A program made the translations under genes and the position numbers. Below, in pieces: positions 17,790-26,732 of a DNA stretch of 64,000 bases. The notes under the pieces were generated by a model. That model was given only the letters and a program-made list of their open reading frames with translations, was not told the origin of the DNA and did not search any database. The first letter of the stretch is position 1; every line of letters starts with the position of its first letter. Source of the stretch: Planococcus shenhongbingii (GTDB taxonomy: Bacteria > Bacillota > Bacilli > Bacillales_A > Planococcaceae); NCBI RefSeq assembly GCF_030413635.1, contig NZ_CP129235.1:2108001-2172000 (forward strand), written 5' to 3'.

Positions 17790-18641
17790 TTATATTTTCT
17801 TTTTGAAGAATGATTGGATGAGTTCATGGAAACTGTCTTTCTTCTCAAGCTGCGCCCAATGGCCGCATTGCCCGAAAACATGCAGCTGTGCATTTTTCAA
17901 ATGCTGGGCCAAATAATAACTTGACTCGACTGAGCAAACTTTATCGTTCAAGCCATGGACCAAAAGCACTTCGTTCTCGATGCGGTTCAGCGCCACAACC
18001 GGCACCGGAACAGCAGCTGTGGAGAAAATCGAATCGTTTGAGCGGTGCACTTCCGGCTGCATCGCTGTGTCAAAGCGGACATCCAGAATGCTGTCGATGA
18101 CCGGCTGCATCGCTTTTTCGTCATAAACAAACCAGCTCATAATCTGCTTTAATTTCTTTTTGGAAGGATTGTCATAAAACCCTTTCGCGCGCGCCAGTTC
18201 AAAACTCAATTTGGTATTAGGCGTGCCTCCAGGACCCATCAGCACCACTTGATCAAAACGTTCCGGGTATTCCAGCAATAATTCAATAGCGATTGAACAG
18301 CCAAGTGAATTGCCGACCACATGCACTTTTTCAAGTTTCAAATGGTCCAGCAGTTCAATTGTCTGCTTGACCCATTGATCCGTCCATTGCTGGCGATTTT
18401 TCAGCGGTACGTCGGGATGGCTGCTTTTGCCAAAACCGTATAGATCCGGCGCTAAGCAATGAAAGTTTTCTCCCACTTCTTCAAGCGCTCTCCGCCAATT
18501 GGCGAAAGCTGTCACTCCTGGACCTGAACCGTGCAAGAACAAAATCGTCTCCGTGTTCTGTTCGCCTGAACGGTTTAAATAAGTAGCAAAATTCTCTGTT
18601 TGAACAATTTCCTGTGTCACGGTATTTGTCAATAAAGTCAT
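17790..18641 (-). CDS. Meta-cleavage product hydrolase (alpha/beta fold)
   Basis: 283 residues, the size of BphD/HsaD/MhpC. Oxyanion loop LHGSGPGVTAFANW, nucleophile Ser in VVGNSLGCSIA, acid Asp in LVHGLNDKV and His in CGHWAQLE are all in order. Such enzymes cleave the C-C bond of the ring-fission product of an extradiol dioxygenase, giving 2-hydroxypenta-2,4-dienoate and a carboxylic acid. The substrate side chain is unknown. Paralogue of 37960-38817 (shared HGSGPG, GNSLG and CGHWAQ). Separated from the upstream dioxygenase by a structured repeat. Confidence 0.87.
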   Translation of the reverse strand: MTLLTNTVTQEIVQTENFATYLNRSGEQNTETILFLHGSGPGVTAFANWRRALEEVGENFHCLAPDLYGFGKSSHPDVPLKNRQQWTDQWVKQTIELLDHLKLEKVHVVGNSLGCSIAIELLLEYPERFDQVVLMGPGGTPNTKLSFELARAKGFYDNPSKKKLKQIMSWFVYDEKAMQPVIDSILDVRFDTAMQPEVHRSNDSIFSTAAVPVPVVALNRIENEVLLVHGLNDKVCSVESSYYLAQHLKNAQLHVFGQCGHWAQLEKKDSFHELIQSFFKKKI

Positions 18642-18700
18642 TTTTTTGCCCCTTTCTATTGTCGATATAAATTGAAATTAAGAATTATCCTTTTATATAA

Positions 18701-18871
18701 CGCTTCGGCTGCTTTGGGTAAGGCAAAGACTTGTGCTCCTGCGCAAGCTCGTCGCAAATGAGGTGACCAAAGCTTTTGGGCACCTCATTGACTTCCGCAA
18801 GAAGCCAGGCAGATTATCTGTCTTCTTGCTTCGCCTTGCCCGTGGACGCGCCTTCGCTGGAGAAGCTTTTT
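18701..18871 (+). repeat. Structured dispersed repeat, copy 1
   Basis: About 170 bases closely resembling 21387-21560: a GC-rich start (CGCTTCGGC), the head TGCTCCTGC...GCTCGTCGC, a hairpin AATGAGGTG...CACCTCATT, a diverged middle, and a tail (GGACGCGCC, GCTGGAGAAGCT). Core is 18734-18789. It interrupts operon A between hydrolase and dioxygenase. Confidence 0.8.
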
Positions 18872-18955
18872 AAAAGAGAGAGAATTACTTAGATAGCTTT
18901 TTGATGATTTCTCTCTTAAAAGGGTTGAATCAAGGTTTAGCTTGTAACATTTTCT

Positions 18956-19909
18956 TTACAATGCCTCAATCGTCTCTTTTACAAGCTCTTTGTTTGTGAT
19001 GCTGTCGCCCCAATACGTATTGCCGAAAGCACGTTCACTTTCATGCCAATGGATTGGCTCCCAGTCAGGTTCGAATATCAAATAACTGCCCGTGAACAAT
19101 TCTACGCGGCAGCCGCTGCCTGGATCCGTTACATATAAGTACAGGGCTTGGGAAATGGAATGTTTTCCAGGACCCACGAATTCAAAATTATGTTCCCGCA
19201 GAATATCAGCTGCGCGCAGAATATCCTGTGAGTCGTCCAGCCAGTAAGAGATATGGTGCAGACGCGCTTTCGTCGGAGTTTCCGGCCGTGAAACGAGCGC
19301 CACGTCGTGCACTAATTGCGTAACGCTCATCCAGCCAGCCAGTACATCTCCCGCATCGTTCGCTAAAAACTCACGCATTTTAAACCCGAGTATATTTTCC
19401 ATAAAGGAATAAGTGTCGGATGAATCTGCCGAAGTATGGAGATTGACGTGATCCAGCCGGCGAGGCGACACCCCTTTTGCCCAGGATTTATACGTCTGAT
19501 TTTTCAGTACGGAACGGCGATGCTCATCCACCGGCGGCCGCTCCACATCATAGTAAAAGTGGAAGGTATGGCCGCTTGGCACTTGAAATGCAATGGATGC
19601 TCCGATGCCCGGCGTTTTCCAGGCTTCTACATCGCTTGCTGCCACACCGTTCGTTTCCAGAAGCTCTTTAAAGCCTTGGACGTCCTCTTTTTTCTTGGTG
19701 CGCCAGCCGATATGCTTTACATAGCCGCGGTCCCCTTGTTCAATGGACAAGGTATGATGCTGAAAGTCTCCCCATGCCCGCAAATAATGGACCCCGTCTT
19801 TTTCTTCAGTTTCTTCCAAACCGATTACGTCTTTGAAGAATATCAGCGACTTTTCCAAATCGGCCGATACCAATGAAATATAACCCAGTTTTGCAATTTC
19901 AGGTTTCAC
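18956..19909 (-). CDS. Extradiol catechol dioxygenase A (VOC family)
   Basis: 317 residues with two VOC modules. The catalytic C-terminal module holds the Fe(II) ligands His (RRLDHVNLH), His (LHHISYW) and Glu (CRVELFTG), plus a conserved Tyr. It opens a catechol ring next to the hydroxyls with O2. Closely similar to the products of 30638-31591 and 35681-36634 (all begin PEIAKLG and share GVHYLRAWGDF and YLIFEPDWEP). The start is a GTG at 19909 with AAAGGAGG upstream; a TTG at 19930 precedes that site. A cre-like site lies just upstream. Confidence 0.9.
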   Translation of the reverse strand: MKPEIAKLGYISLVSADLEKSLIFFKDVIGLEETEEKDGVHYLRAWGDFQHHTLSIEQGDRGYVKHIGWRTKKKEDVQGFKELLETNGVAASDVEAWKTPGIGASIAFQVPSGHTFHFYYDVERPPVDEHRRSVLKNQTYKSWAKGVSPRRLDHVNLHTSADSSDTYSFMENILGFKMREFLANDAGDVLAGWMSVTQLVHDVALVSRPETPTKARLHHISYWLDDSQDILRAADILREHNFEFVGPGKHSISQALYLYVTDPGSGCRVELFTGSYLIFEPDWEPIHWHESERAFGNTYWGDSITNKELVKETIEAL

Positions 19910-19937
19910 CGTAAAACCTCCTTTAACCAATTGTTTT

Positions 19938-19952
19938 TTGTAAGCGTGTACA
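19938..19952 (+). promoter_or_regulatory. cre-like CcpA site before dioxygenase A
   Basis: TTGTAAGCGTGTACA matches the cre consensus WTGNAANCGNWNNCW at all fixed positions except the central W, which is G. It lies 29 bases before the GTG start. Confidence 0.55.
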
Positions 19953-19962
19953 TTTCAAAGTA

Positions 19963-21165
19963 TTAATAACGGATTGCATTCGATTCGAGCCCTGCCAATA
20001 CCCGTCCGAAGTTTTCTTTTGTAATGATCGGCGATAAAGAACGGTGAGAGTGCAAAACCAGAAAATCGAGCAGGATTCGCTGCATTGGATGTCCGTTATA
20101 CGCAAAACCGGATCCACTTGCTGACATCAGTAAATCCATCGCTTCTTTCAACAATTGATTGGCATAGCCGATATCCGCTAACGTTTTCACGCGAGCATGG
20201 CGGCCCATGTATTCTTTTGCTTGTGCGCTGGCATCCAAATCATCTGCGACTTTAAAGTAGAACATCTCTGCCGTTTCAATTTTCAATTCCGCTTCCGCTA
20301 TAATGGAGTGTGTGCTTGCCGCATCTTTAATAAATTCGACACCCATATGTGCTGCTCGTCGATTCGGCAAACCTTGTTTGAAAAATTCCATTGCTGAACG
20401 CAGCATTCCCACTCCTGGCAAACCAAGCGACAAAATCAATGCCGGGAAAAGCGCTGTATGATAAAGCGGAATATCACGCAAATGGGCAGATTCAAAATTC
20501 CCGTCAAGCGCTTTGACGAACGATGTACAGCGGTGATCTGGAACAAAGACATTATGCATTTTCACACTATTGCTGCCTGTTCCTTTCAAGCCCATTACAT
20601 TCCAGTCATCCATGATTTCCATTTCGCTGAATGGAAGCGTCATCAACACCTGGTCAACCATCTTGCCTTCGTCATTTAGGATTGGCATGCCGAAATATCC
20701 CCATGTGGCGTGTTGAGATCCTGAGCAGAACATCCAGAACCCTTCTTCTATCAAATAGCCGCCGTCCACTTTTTTGGCGATGCATTTGCGCGGTTCGTAA
20801 ACTCCTGCAAAAAGCACATCGTCTTCATCTTGCCCGAATATTTCTTTATGCGTTTTCTCACTGAATGACTCGGCCACCATCAATTCACGTATGGCACACA
20901 GTGCCACGATCCAGCCAGTAGACCCACAGCCTTTTGAAATCTCAACAATTGCTTCACTGTAAGTACGCATATTCTGTTCCTGCCCGCCATAGCGTTTAGG
21001 GCGAAGCATTTTAAACAATCCCAATGCTTTCAATTCATTCATCGTCGCTTCAGGAATACGGCCGATTTCATCCGTTTCTTTTGCGCGTTCTCTCAAAGAC
21101 GGAATCAGCGATTTTGCCGCTGCTACCACGTCGACTTTGCTTTCATGTTGGATTACAGGATTCAT
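19963..21165 (-). CDS. Flavin-dependent monooxygenase A, acyl-CoA dehydrogenase fold (HsaA/HpaB-like)
   Basis: 400 residues. RIPEATMNELKALGLFKMLRP and PKRYGG mark the acyl-CoA dehydrogenase fold; MDDWNVMGLKGTGSNSVKM is typical of group D oxygenases such as HsaA and p-hydroxyphenylacetate hydroxylase C2. There is no catalytic base Glu motif of true acyl-CoA dehydrogenases. It would use reduced flavin from a partner reductase (gene at 35172) and O2 to add an ortho hydroxyl to a phenol. Paralogue of 36700-37893. First gene of operon A. ATG at 21165 follows AGAGGAGTGG. Confidence 0.85.
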   Translation of the reverse strand: MNPVIQHESKVDVVAAAKSLIPSLRERAKETDEIGRIPEATMNELKALGLFKMLRPKRYGGQEQNMRTYSEAIVEISKGCGSTGWIVALCAIRELMVAESFSEKTHKEIFGQDEDDVLFAGVYEPRKCIAKKVDGGYLIEEGFWMFCSGSQHATWGYFGMPILNDEGKMVDQVLMTLPFSEMEIMDDWNVMGLKGTGSNSVKMHNVFVPDHRCTSFVKALDGNFESAHLRDIPLYHTALFPALILSLGLPGVGMLRSAMEFFKQGLPNRRAAHMGVEFIKDAASTHSIIAEAELKIETAEMFYFKVADDLDASAQAKEYMGRHARVKTLADIGYANQLLKEAMDLLMSASGSGFAYNGHPMQRILLDFLVLHSHRSLSPIITKENFGRVLAGLESNAIRY

Positions 21166-21386
21166 ATTCGTTCCACTCCTCTGCATCATTTTCTTTCTAT
21201 ACTCAATTTAAAGAAATTTCAGAATTAATTAAAGATGAAAAACCATTCGATTTCCGTACTTTTTCCAATAAAAACTATTAGTTTTTTTCTTAAGAATCTT
21301 CTTTTCTATCATTTTTCCGTTAATTCTTTTTAATAAATGCGTATGAGCAGTAGGAAATTGAATTTAATTGGAGTCATTGTGTGCAC

Positions 21387-21560
21387 CGCTTCGGCCGCTT
21401 AGGGTAAGGCAAAGATTGGTGCTCCTGCGCAAGCTCGTCGCAAATGAGGTACCCAAACTGTTGGGCACCTCATTGACTCCCGCCATGAGCCGAGAAGAAC
21501 ACACGTCTCATAGCTCCGTCTCGCCCTTGGACGCGCCGGCGCTGGAGAAGCTCTTTAAAA
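21387..21560 (+). repeat. Structured dispersed repeat, copy 2
   Basis: Same layout as 18701-18871, direct orientation: head TGCTCCTGCGCAAGCTCGTC, hairpin AATGAGGTaCCCAA...TTGGGcACCTCATT (core 21420-21474), tail GGACGCGCCGGCGCTGGAG. Lies upstream of operon A. Copies 1 and 2 bracket the monooxygenase-dioxygenase pair. Confidence 0.8.
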
Positions 21561-21915
21561 AATGAAACCTGAAATTGCTCTATTGTTCTATAAAAGATTT
21601 GGCATAACGGAACAAACCCACAGAAATAAAATGTGCTCTATAGCAGGGATAATCTTTATTGGAGTGAATGGTACTTACAAACTCCAACCTATCGATTTCT
21701 AGCTAAATCATGCACCAGCAGCAAGCGTGAATTGTTCGTTCAACTTAAACACTTGATGTAAAAATACAAAACGGCGGCACGCCGTGGGACTATGTATTAT
21801 CAATTTCTTCTATAAGAAGTGATTTTACCGTTTATTACTGCCATAAAAGCTGCTCACCAAGCGACCGAACGACCTTAATAATACTGTCTTTTTAAATACA
21901 GAATATAAAAAGAAA
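21561..21915. other. Intergenic region without recognisable gene
   Basis: No coding frame with a ribosome site on either strand. Together with 21166-21386 (AT-rich, presumed operon A promoter) and the repeat it makes up 819 bases between operon A and the regulator gene. Confidence 0.4.
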
Positions 21916-21953
21916 CCATCCAAAAAAGTCAGTGAAAAGACTTTTCTGGATGG
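21916..21953 (-). terminator. Terminator of the V4R-PucR regulator gene
   Basis: CCATCCAaAAAAGTC pairs with GACTTTTcTGGATGG; the minus strand continues into TTTCTTTTT. Confidence 0.75.
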
Positions 21954-21984
21954 CCTCTTGCATACAGTTGGCAGTTGGGAAGTT

Positions 21985-23817
21985 CTATACATCAATATCG
22001 CCGAGAATTTTCAATGCGTCCAGCATCAGCAGAAGCTCATAGGCCACAGCTGGGTTGCGCAAATCTTTGTCCAGCAATTTTTCAATGCGCGTGATGCGGT
22101 ACATCAGCCCGCTCATCGACAGAGATAAATCGCTGATCGATTGTTGAAGGTTTCCGCCATTCAGCAAGAACACATACAGCGTCTTTAACAATTCGTCTCG
22201 CTTATGGTCTTTCAGTTCGAAAATTGGATTTAATTCTTTTTTGGCGATGCGCCGGATGGTCAGCATGTTTTTTGAATTGATCAACGAACCGATGATGCTG
22301 ACTTCTTCAAAAGACGCGATTTTATCGGCTGTATTCAAGCGCAGCGCAACTCTTGATTCTTCAAGCCCTTCATCGATCGTCTCGATGGTTTCATGCTGGC
22401 TGCTCATGCCAACTTGAAAAGCAATATGGCGGTGTTCATGGCTTAAATGCTTAAGGATATTTTCCAGCATATAGTTGAGCCGGTCCACTTTCGGCAGCAG
22501 CATGACAATCGAACCTTCGTATTCGGTAATCAGAATCTTATAACTTTGCATTTCCAAATACCGCGTGATCGACTGGATGATTTGGTCGAGGAGCTCTACT
22601 TTTGTGACGTCCAGATGTTCAGATATGCATTTTAAACTGGCAATGAAAAACGGCTCTTTCAAATCGATGCCCATATAGTATCCTCGGTAGACAATGCTTG
22701 GAACTGAGGAATACTGCTTTTGTAGTAATTGCTCAAAGAAGTAGGCTTTGATGTTTTCCACCGCTTCCAAGCTGGTTTTTTCATTCAAAAAGTAAAGAGC
22801 TGCTGAAGTTGCTGCGCGCTGGATAAACATCGTTTCATTTTCCGCTTCGGCATCTTTGTCCAAATAGAAAAAAGTGATATAGCCGATCGGCTTTTTCTGG
22901 ACGATAATCGGCGACACAAGCCGCTTATGGACCTTCCCCCGGATCACAAAGGTCTTATCATATGATGAATAAAGGATTTTACCGCTTTTAGTTTTATTGA
23001 TGGAGTTCAAGAAATCTTCACTGAAAACCTTATACTGGATCTCATCGATTCCCCGGTACACTCTCGGATGGAAATTCAAATCTTCAATCGAGACCGGAAT
23101 ATTCAAAGCTTCATAAATGGTGCTGATCATCTCTTCAATTGAGTCGCCATCGGATAATCTTGTCGTCAGCGTTTCATGGAAGGCAGATGCTTTTTCGATG
23201 AAATTTTTACGGTCGAGCAATTGTTCATACGTATAATTGAGTTCATCGATAAACCGGCTTTCCTGGTACAACTGGATTTCTTCTTTCATATCCTCATTGT
23301 CCCAATCCTCTTCCAGCTTCATTTCAAACGTGCACGTGGCATCCCCTTTGCCTCGGCATTCTATTTCCCGGAGAAAGACGCGGCGGCCAGTAATCGTTGA
23401 AGTGAAACCGCTCCCAAAACCTGTCAGCGTATGGCAGACTGGGCAATCTGATATCCCGTGGTTTTTAACATGTTCAGCCACTTCGAAGGAATCCACCCAT
23501 TCCCCTTTTGCCGAAATTCTTTCCACTTCCCCGTGTTCATCCACAATCACTTCCCGCTTGGATATCAGCTCGGATATCTGGCCGGTTTCATAATGCAGTG
23601 CTCCGGCTTTTTCCAGCATTTCTTCGGTCGTGCCGCCGACTTTCAGCACATCTATTGCATGGGCTTTCCCCAGATTCCAACCATATCGAAGCAAAAATGA
23701 TTTTGCGCGCTGAACTCCCAGGTTTTCAATCAACTCTTTTCTTAATAACCCGAAAGTGGCAGAAGTCGTCGAGATTTTTTTATCTTCACTTTGATCAAAT
23801 GTTTCCAGTTTTCTCAT
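21985..23817 (-). CDS. Aromatic-sensing regulator: XylR-N/V4R domain plus PucR-type HTH
   Basis: 610 residues. Residues about 15-190 are the XylR_N/V4R sensor of phenol-responsive activators. The zinc ligands of the PoxR/MopR type are present with exact spacing: Cys (second of CPVC), 23 residues to Glu, then E-x2-C-x7-C in EIECRGKGDATC. The middle (about 230-370) looks like a GAF-type region. The C-terminus (LLNGGNLQQSISDLSLSMSG, then YRITRIEKLL) is a PucR helix-turn-helix. The sigma-54 AAA+ module of XylR/DmpR is absent. Probable activator of the surrounding catabolic operons. ATG at 23817 with AAGGGGGA. Confidence 0.85.
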   Translation of the reverse strand: MRKLETFDQSEDKKISTTSATFGLLRKELIENLGVQRAKSFLLRYGWNLGKAHAIDVLKVGGTTEEMLEKAGALHYETGQISELISKREVIVDEHGEVERISAKGEWVDSFEVAEHVKNHGISDCPVCHTLTGFGSGFTSTITGRRVFLREIECRGKGDATCTFEMKLEEDWDNEDMKEEIQLYQESRFIDELNYTYEQLLDRKNFIEKASAFHETLTTRLSDGDSIEEMISTIYEALNIPVSIEDLNFHPRVYRGIDEIQYKVFSEDFLNSINKTKSGKILYSSYDKTFVIRGKVHKRLVSPIIVQKKPIGYITFFYLDKDAEAENETMFIQRAATSAALYFLNEKTSLEAVENIKAYFFEQLLQKQYSSVPSIVYRGYYMGIDLKEPFFIASLKCISEHLDVTKVELLDQIIQSITRYLEMQSYKILITEYEGSIVMLLPKVDRLNYMLENILKHLSHEHRHIAFQVGMSSQHETIETIDEGLEESRVALRLNTADKIASFEEVSIIGSLINSKNMLTIRRIAKKELNPIFELKDHKRDELLKTLYVFLLNGGNLQQSISDLSLSMSGLMYRITRIEKLLDKDLRNPAVAYELLLMLDALKILGDIDV

Positions 23818-23972
23818 GAAAATCCCCCTTGTAGCCATAGTGGTCTCTAAGAACAAAACTCCAGAACTTTTTCCCATCCCTTTTCGCAAAGCATAATAAA
23901 TAAATGCTTATACGAATTATACGAAATATTTAGATATAATTCTCATTTATTTTTTTGACAGAGGCACATAAC

Positions 23973-24000
23973 AAAAAAACCTCCGGCCAGGAGCCGGAGG
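23973..24000 (-). terminator. Terminator of catabolic operon B
   Basis: CCTCCGGC-cagga-GCCGGAGG with seven Ts following on the minus strand. Confidence 0.88.
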
Positions 24001-24013
24001 CATTTCTGCAAAG

Positions 24014-24862
24014 TCAGATATTGACGCCCGCTTTAACAGATAGGCCGTAATCCAGGCCGGCATGAATATCGCTTTCCTGGTTGTAGAACGCACGCAGTTT
24101 TTTCACTGCGTCTTCTGGCGGCTTTGCATTGAAATACCCTTTGCGGGTAAGCGTTACGCCTGAATTCACTTTAAGGTCTGTTAAGCTTTCACACATCTTG
24201 ATTCCCGCTGCAAAAGAATCCACAACCGGCACATCGCCGATCCGGGAAATCCCATGTGCAGCTAAAAAGACATTCAATGGCCCTTCGCCAGGTACGATCA
24301 CATCAGCGCCAAGAGCGATTGCTTTCTCCGCACTTGCGATAAAGCTGTCGATGACCGGCTGGGGATTTTCAAAGCCTGCCAGTACATCGTAGAAACCGAT
24401 GGAAGTCTGGACGATCGGCCCTAATTTATTGCCAAGGCCGTAGCGTTCCGCATTGCTGCGCAATTGATCCGCCAGCGGCTCCAGGAAATTAACGATGCCG
24501 ATGCGGTCCCCGAGCATGGAGGCAATATGGAAAGAAGCCTGCCCATATCCAATCACCGGAATATCAACCAATGTCCGTGCCTCAAGCAAACCGACATCCG
24601 GAATAGTGCCGATAAACATACAATCGTAGCCGGCGCTTTCCGCAATTAACGCATTGCGGATAAATTGCTCTTTATGCAAGTTCTGCAAATAAGCATAAGT
24701 GATAAAATGGCCTGGATAATCGCTCGGATACGTTTCACTTGCCATGCCGTGAAGCACAACTTCCACATCCGGCCGTGCCACTTTCTGGATGTGGCTGATG
24801 ACCGCATCCCGATAAGCCGGCACTTGTTCAATAGACGTCAAACTCTGATGCCAAATTTTCAA
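24014..24862 (-). CDS. Asp/Glu/hydantoin racemase-fold protein lacking catalytic cysteines
   Basis: 282 residues. The fold is suggested by MKIWHQSLTSIEQ, the central GYGQASFHIASMLGDRIGIV and VIVPGEGPLNVFLAAHG. In active racemases and maleate isomerase each half supplies a Cys; here the first spot reads MFIGTIPDVG and the second PGEGPLN, so both are replaced. A two-base racemase mechanism is therefore unlikely. It may be a decarboxylase, isomerase or hydrolase acting on a ring-derived acid. Last gene of operon B. Start ATG at 24862 lies 14 bases after the preceding stop. Confidence 0.7.
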   Translation of the reverse strand: MKIWHQSLTSIEQVPAYRDAVISHIQKVARPDVEVVLHGMASETYPSDYPGHFITYAYLQNLHKEQFIRNALIAESAGYDCMFIGTIPDVGLLEARTLVDIPVIGYGQASFHIASMLGDRIGIVNFLEPLADQLRSNAERYGLGNKLGPIVQTSIGFYDVLAGFENPQPVIDSFIASAEKAIALGADVIVPGEGPLNVFLAAHGISRIGDVPVVDSFAAGIKMCESLTDLKVNSGVTLTRKGYFNAKPPEDAVKKLRAFYNQESDIHAGLDYGLSVKAGVNI

Positions 24863-24876
24863 AACCCTCAGTCCCC

Positions 24877-26256
24877 CTAAAGAACAGCCTGTTTTTTTAA
24901 TGCGGCTTGAACGGCTATCCTGCCAAAAATAGCGGCTTTGCCGAGTGAACTTCCTGTCATATAACCCGCACCGTGAAATCCGCCCGCAATTTCGCCGGCA
25001 GCGTATAAGCCTTCAATCGGTTCATTGAACGCATTCAAGACGCGGGCGGATTTGTCGACACTGACGCCCGCATACGTCGCAAGCATCGCCACTGTTGTCC
25101 GCATTGCGTAAAACGGTGCGTTGTGGATCGGTGTTGGTGTTCCGAAATGATGCGTTAAGGTAGTGCGGCCGTATTTCTGGTCTCCGCCGTTTTGGATATC
25201 TCTATTATATTCCTTAACAGTGGTTTTCAGCTTTTCAGCAGGAACTTGAATGATTTCTGCAAGCTCCTCCAGCGTTTCCGCTTTTTCAATTAATCCGAGA
25301 GCCAATAGCTTTTCGAAATCGTAAAGAGCATCACCTGGAACGCCTTGGTCCATAATAGGCTGATCCCAAATCTGATAAGTGATTCGTTCCGGCTGCAGCA
25401 AAGCCTCCGTACCAATCAGCTTATAAGAAATCGATTCATTAACGAAACGCTCTGCAAATTTATTGATGATGATGGCGCCTTTATAAAACGCCAATGCCTG
25501 CGATTTTCTGGGACCGTCTGCGGTTGGATGAAAGCCATATGTCCCTTTTAAATAAGGGAAATCACGCAGCCATGCACCTTGTTCGCTGGCCAGTTTGATG
25601 CCGTCTCCGACATTCCCTTTGCCGCCGATGCGAATGGCACCGGTTAATTGTGGCGCAAAATTCTCAAGCAATTCCTCGCTTTTCGAAAAGCCGCCTGAAG
25701 TGAGCAATACAGCGTTCTCAGCTGATGCTGTTTTTGTCTTGCCGGCATGTTCAAAAACCACTTGTGAAACACGCTCATTTTCATCTTTACGCAGACGCTT
25801 GACGACCGCTCCTGTTCTAAATTCCACAGTTCCGGATGCTGCTGCCGCCTCATACAAAGCGGTAATAGCCTGCTGCGGCGTAATGGTGTGGCCCCGCGGA
25901 ACACTGTGGCCGCTTACTGCCTGGACTTTATGGAACTGGACCCCAGTGGAAACGAGCCATTCATAAGTTTCAAATTGGTGTTCGCCATAGGCTTCCACCA
26001 ATTCAATTTCGTTCTTTCCTTCGCCGACAGCGAGCATATCTTCAACCAGAAATTCTGATTTATCGTCGATGCCTTCTTGTTTCTGGAGATCGGTTCCGGC
26101 GAACGCCATATAGCGTCCACTGAGCAATGAACTCCCCCCAAAATCTTTCTCTTTCTCAAGCACCAAAACAGAAGCTCCTTGTGCAGCTGCTTCCGCCGCT
26201 GCACATAAGCCAGCCATACCGGCACCGACAATGATCAAGTTATAAGTATCTTGCAT
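24877..26256 (-). CDS. FAD-dependent dehydrogenase, fumarate reductase/KstD-like (operon B, second)
   Basis: About 459 residues. FAD motif NLIIVGAGMAGLCAAAEAA, FGGSSLLSGRY loop, GHTITPQQAITALYEA, and C-terminal ATYAGVSVD, GLYAAGEIAGGFHG and TGSSLGKAAIFGR. Same superfamily as the enzymes at 16266 and 27486 but clearly diverged from both. Likely a ring desaturase or a 2-enoate reductase-type flavoprotein; substrate unknown. ATG at 26256 lies five bases after the GlcG stop; the longer frame to 26313 would overlap that gene. Confidence 0.8.
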   Translation of the reverse strand: MQDTYNLIIVGAGMAGLCAAAEAAAQGASVLVLEKEKDFGGSSLLSGRYMAFAGTDLQKQEGIDDKSEFLVEDMLAVGEGKNEIELVEAYGEHQFETYEWLVSTGVQFHKVQAVSGHSVPRGHTITPQQAITALYEAAAASGTVEFRTGAVVKRLRKDENERVSQVVFEHAGKTKTASAENAVLLTSGGFSKSEELLENFAPQLTGAIRIGGKGNVGDGIKLASEQGAWLRDFPYLKGTYGFHPTADGPRKSQALAFYKGAIIINKFAERFVNESISYKLIGTEALLQPERITYQIWDQPIMDQGVPGDALYDFEKLLALGLIEKAETLEELAEIIQVPAEKLKTTVKEYNRDIQNGGDQKYGRTTLTHHFGTPTPIHNAPFYAMRTTVAMLATYAGVSVDKSARVLNAFNEPIEGLYAAGEIAGGFHGAGYMTGSSLGKAAIFGRIAVQAALKKQAVL

Positions 26257-26261
26257 AGGCT

Positions 26262-26711
26262 TTACACTACCTTTGAAGTCAATTCGCTTAACACTTCTAA
26301 AGCCGCTTCGCATACTTGCATATCATGAGAGTAATGGCCGCCGCTGACACCGATGCCGCCAATCAATTCATCGTTGATTTTGATTGGATAACCGCCACCG
26401 AAAATCACTAGACGCTCTGTATGGACCAAGCCATGCAAAAGGGGTGGATCGTCTTTCAAACGGTCGTACCATTCATGAGTGGCACGGTTATACGTTGCTG
26501 CAGAGAACGCTTTGTTCTGTGCAATATCCAGGCTCAATACAGGTGCATTGTCCATTGCCGAAAAAGCTTTCAAGTTACCGACACGGTCCACGATGGCGAT
26601 GCTGAACGGTATGCCCATTTCCTTGCCTTTTTCTGCTGCTGCTTCCAGTAATTTTGTGGCTAATGCCAGGCTAATGTTTTTCGACTCGATTGCTGTGATG
26701 AATTCGCTAAT
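26262..26711 (-). CDS. GlcG/HbpS-family heme-binding-like protein, probable ATT start
   Basis: About 150 residues. Motifs: SLALATKLLEAAAEKGKE, PFSIAIVDRVGNLKAF, ALSLDIAQNKAFSA-like, and GGYPIKINDELIGGIGVSGG, all typical of the GlcG/HbpS family, found beside many catabolic oxidoreductases and sometimes binding heme. The first ATG (26618) would remove the conserved first helix. The frame upstream is open to a TAG at 26718-26720 and has no ATG, GTG or TTG. AAAAGGGG at 26721-26728 is nine bases before ATT at 26711, which I take as start; ATT at 26717 is closer. Confidence 0.7.
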   Translation of the reverse strand: MSEFITAIESKNISLALATKLLEAAAEKGKEMGIPFSIAIVDRVGNLKAFSAMDNAPVLSLDIAQNKAFSAATYNRATHEWYDRLKDDPPLLHGLVHTERLVIFGGGYPIKINDELIGGIGVSGGHYSHDMQVCEAALEVLSELTSKVV

Positions 26712-26732
26712 TTTAATCTACCCCTTTTAGTT

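Noticed and set aside
18701..21560. CRISPR array or riboswitch in the repeats near 18.7 and 21.4 kb
   Set aside because: Only two long imperfect copies, kilobases apart with genes between; no regular spacers and no known riboswitch core.
24014..24862. Simple annotation as aspartate/hydantoin racemase
   Set aside because: Both catalytic cysteines are replaced, so the named activity is not supported.
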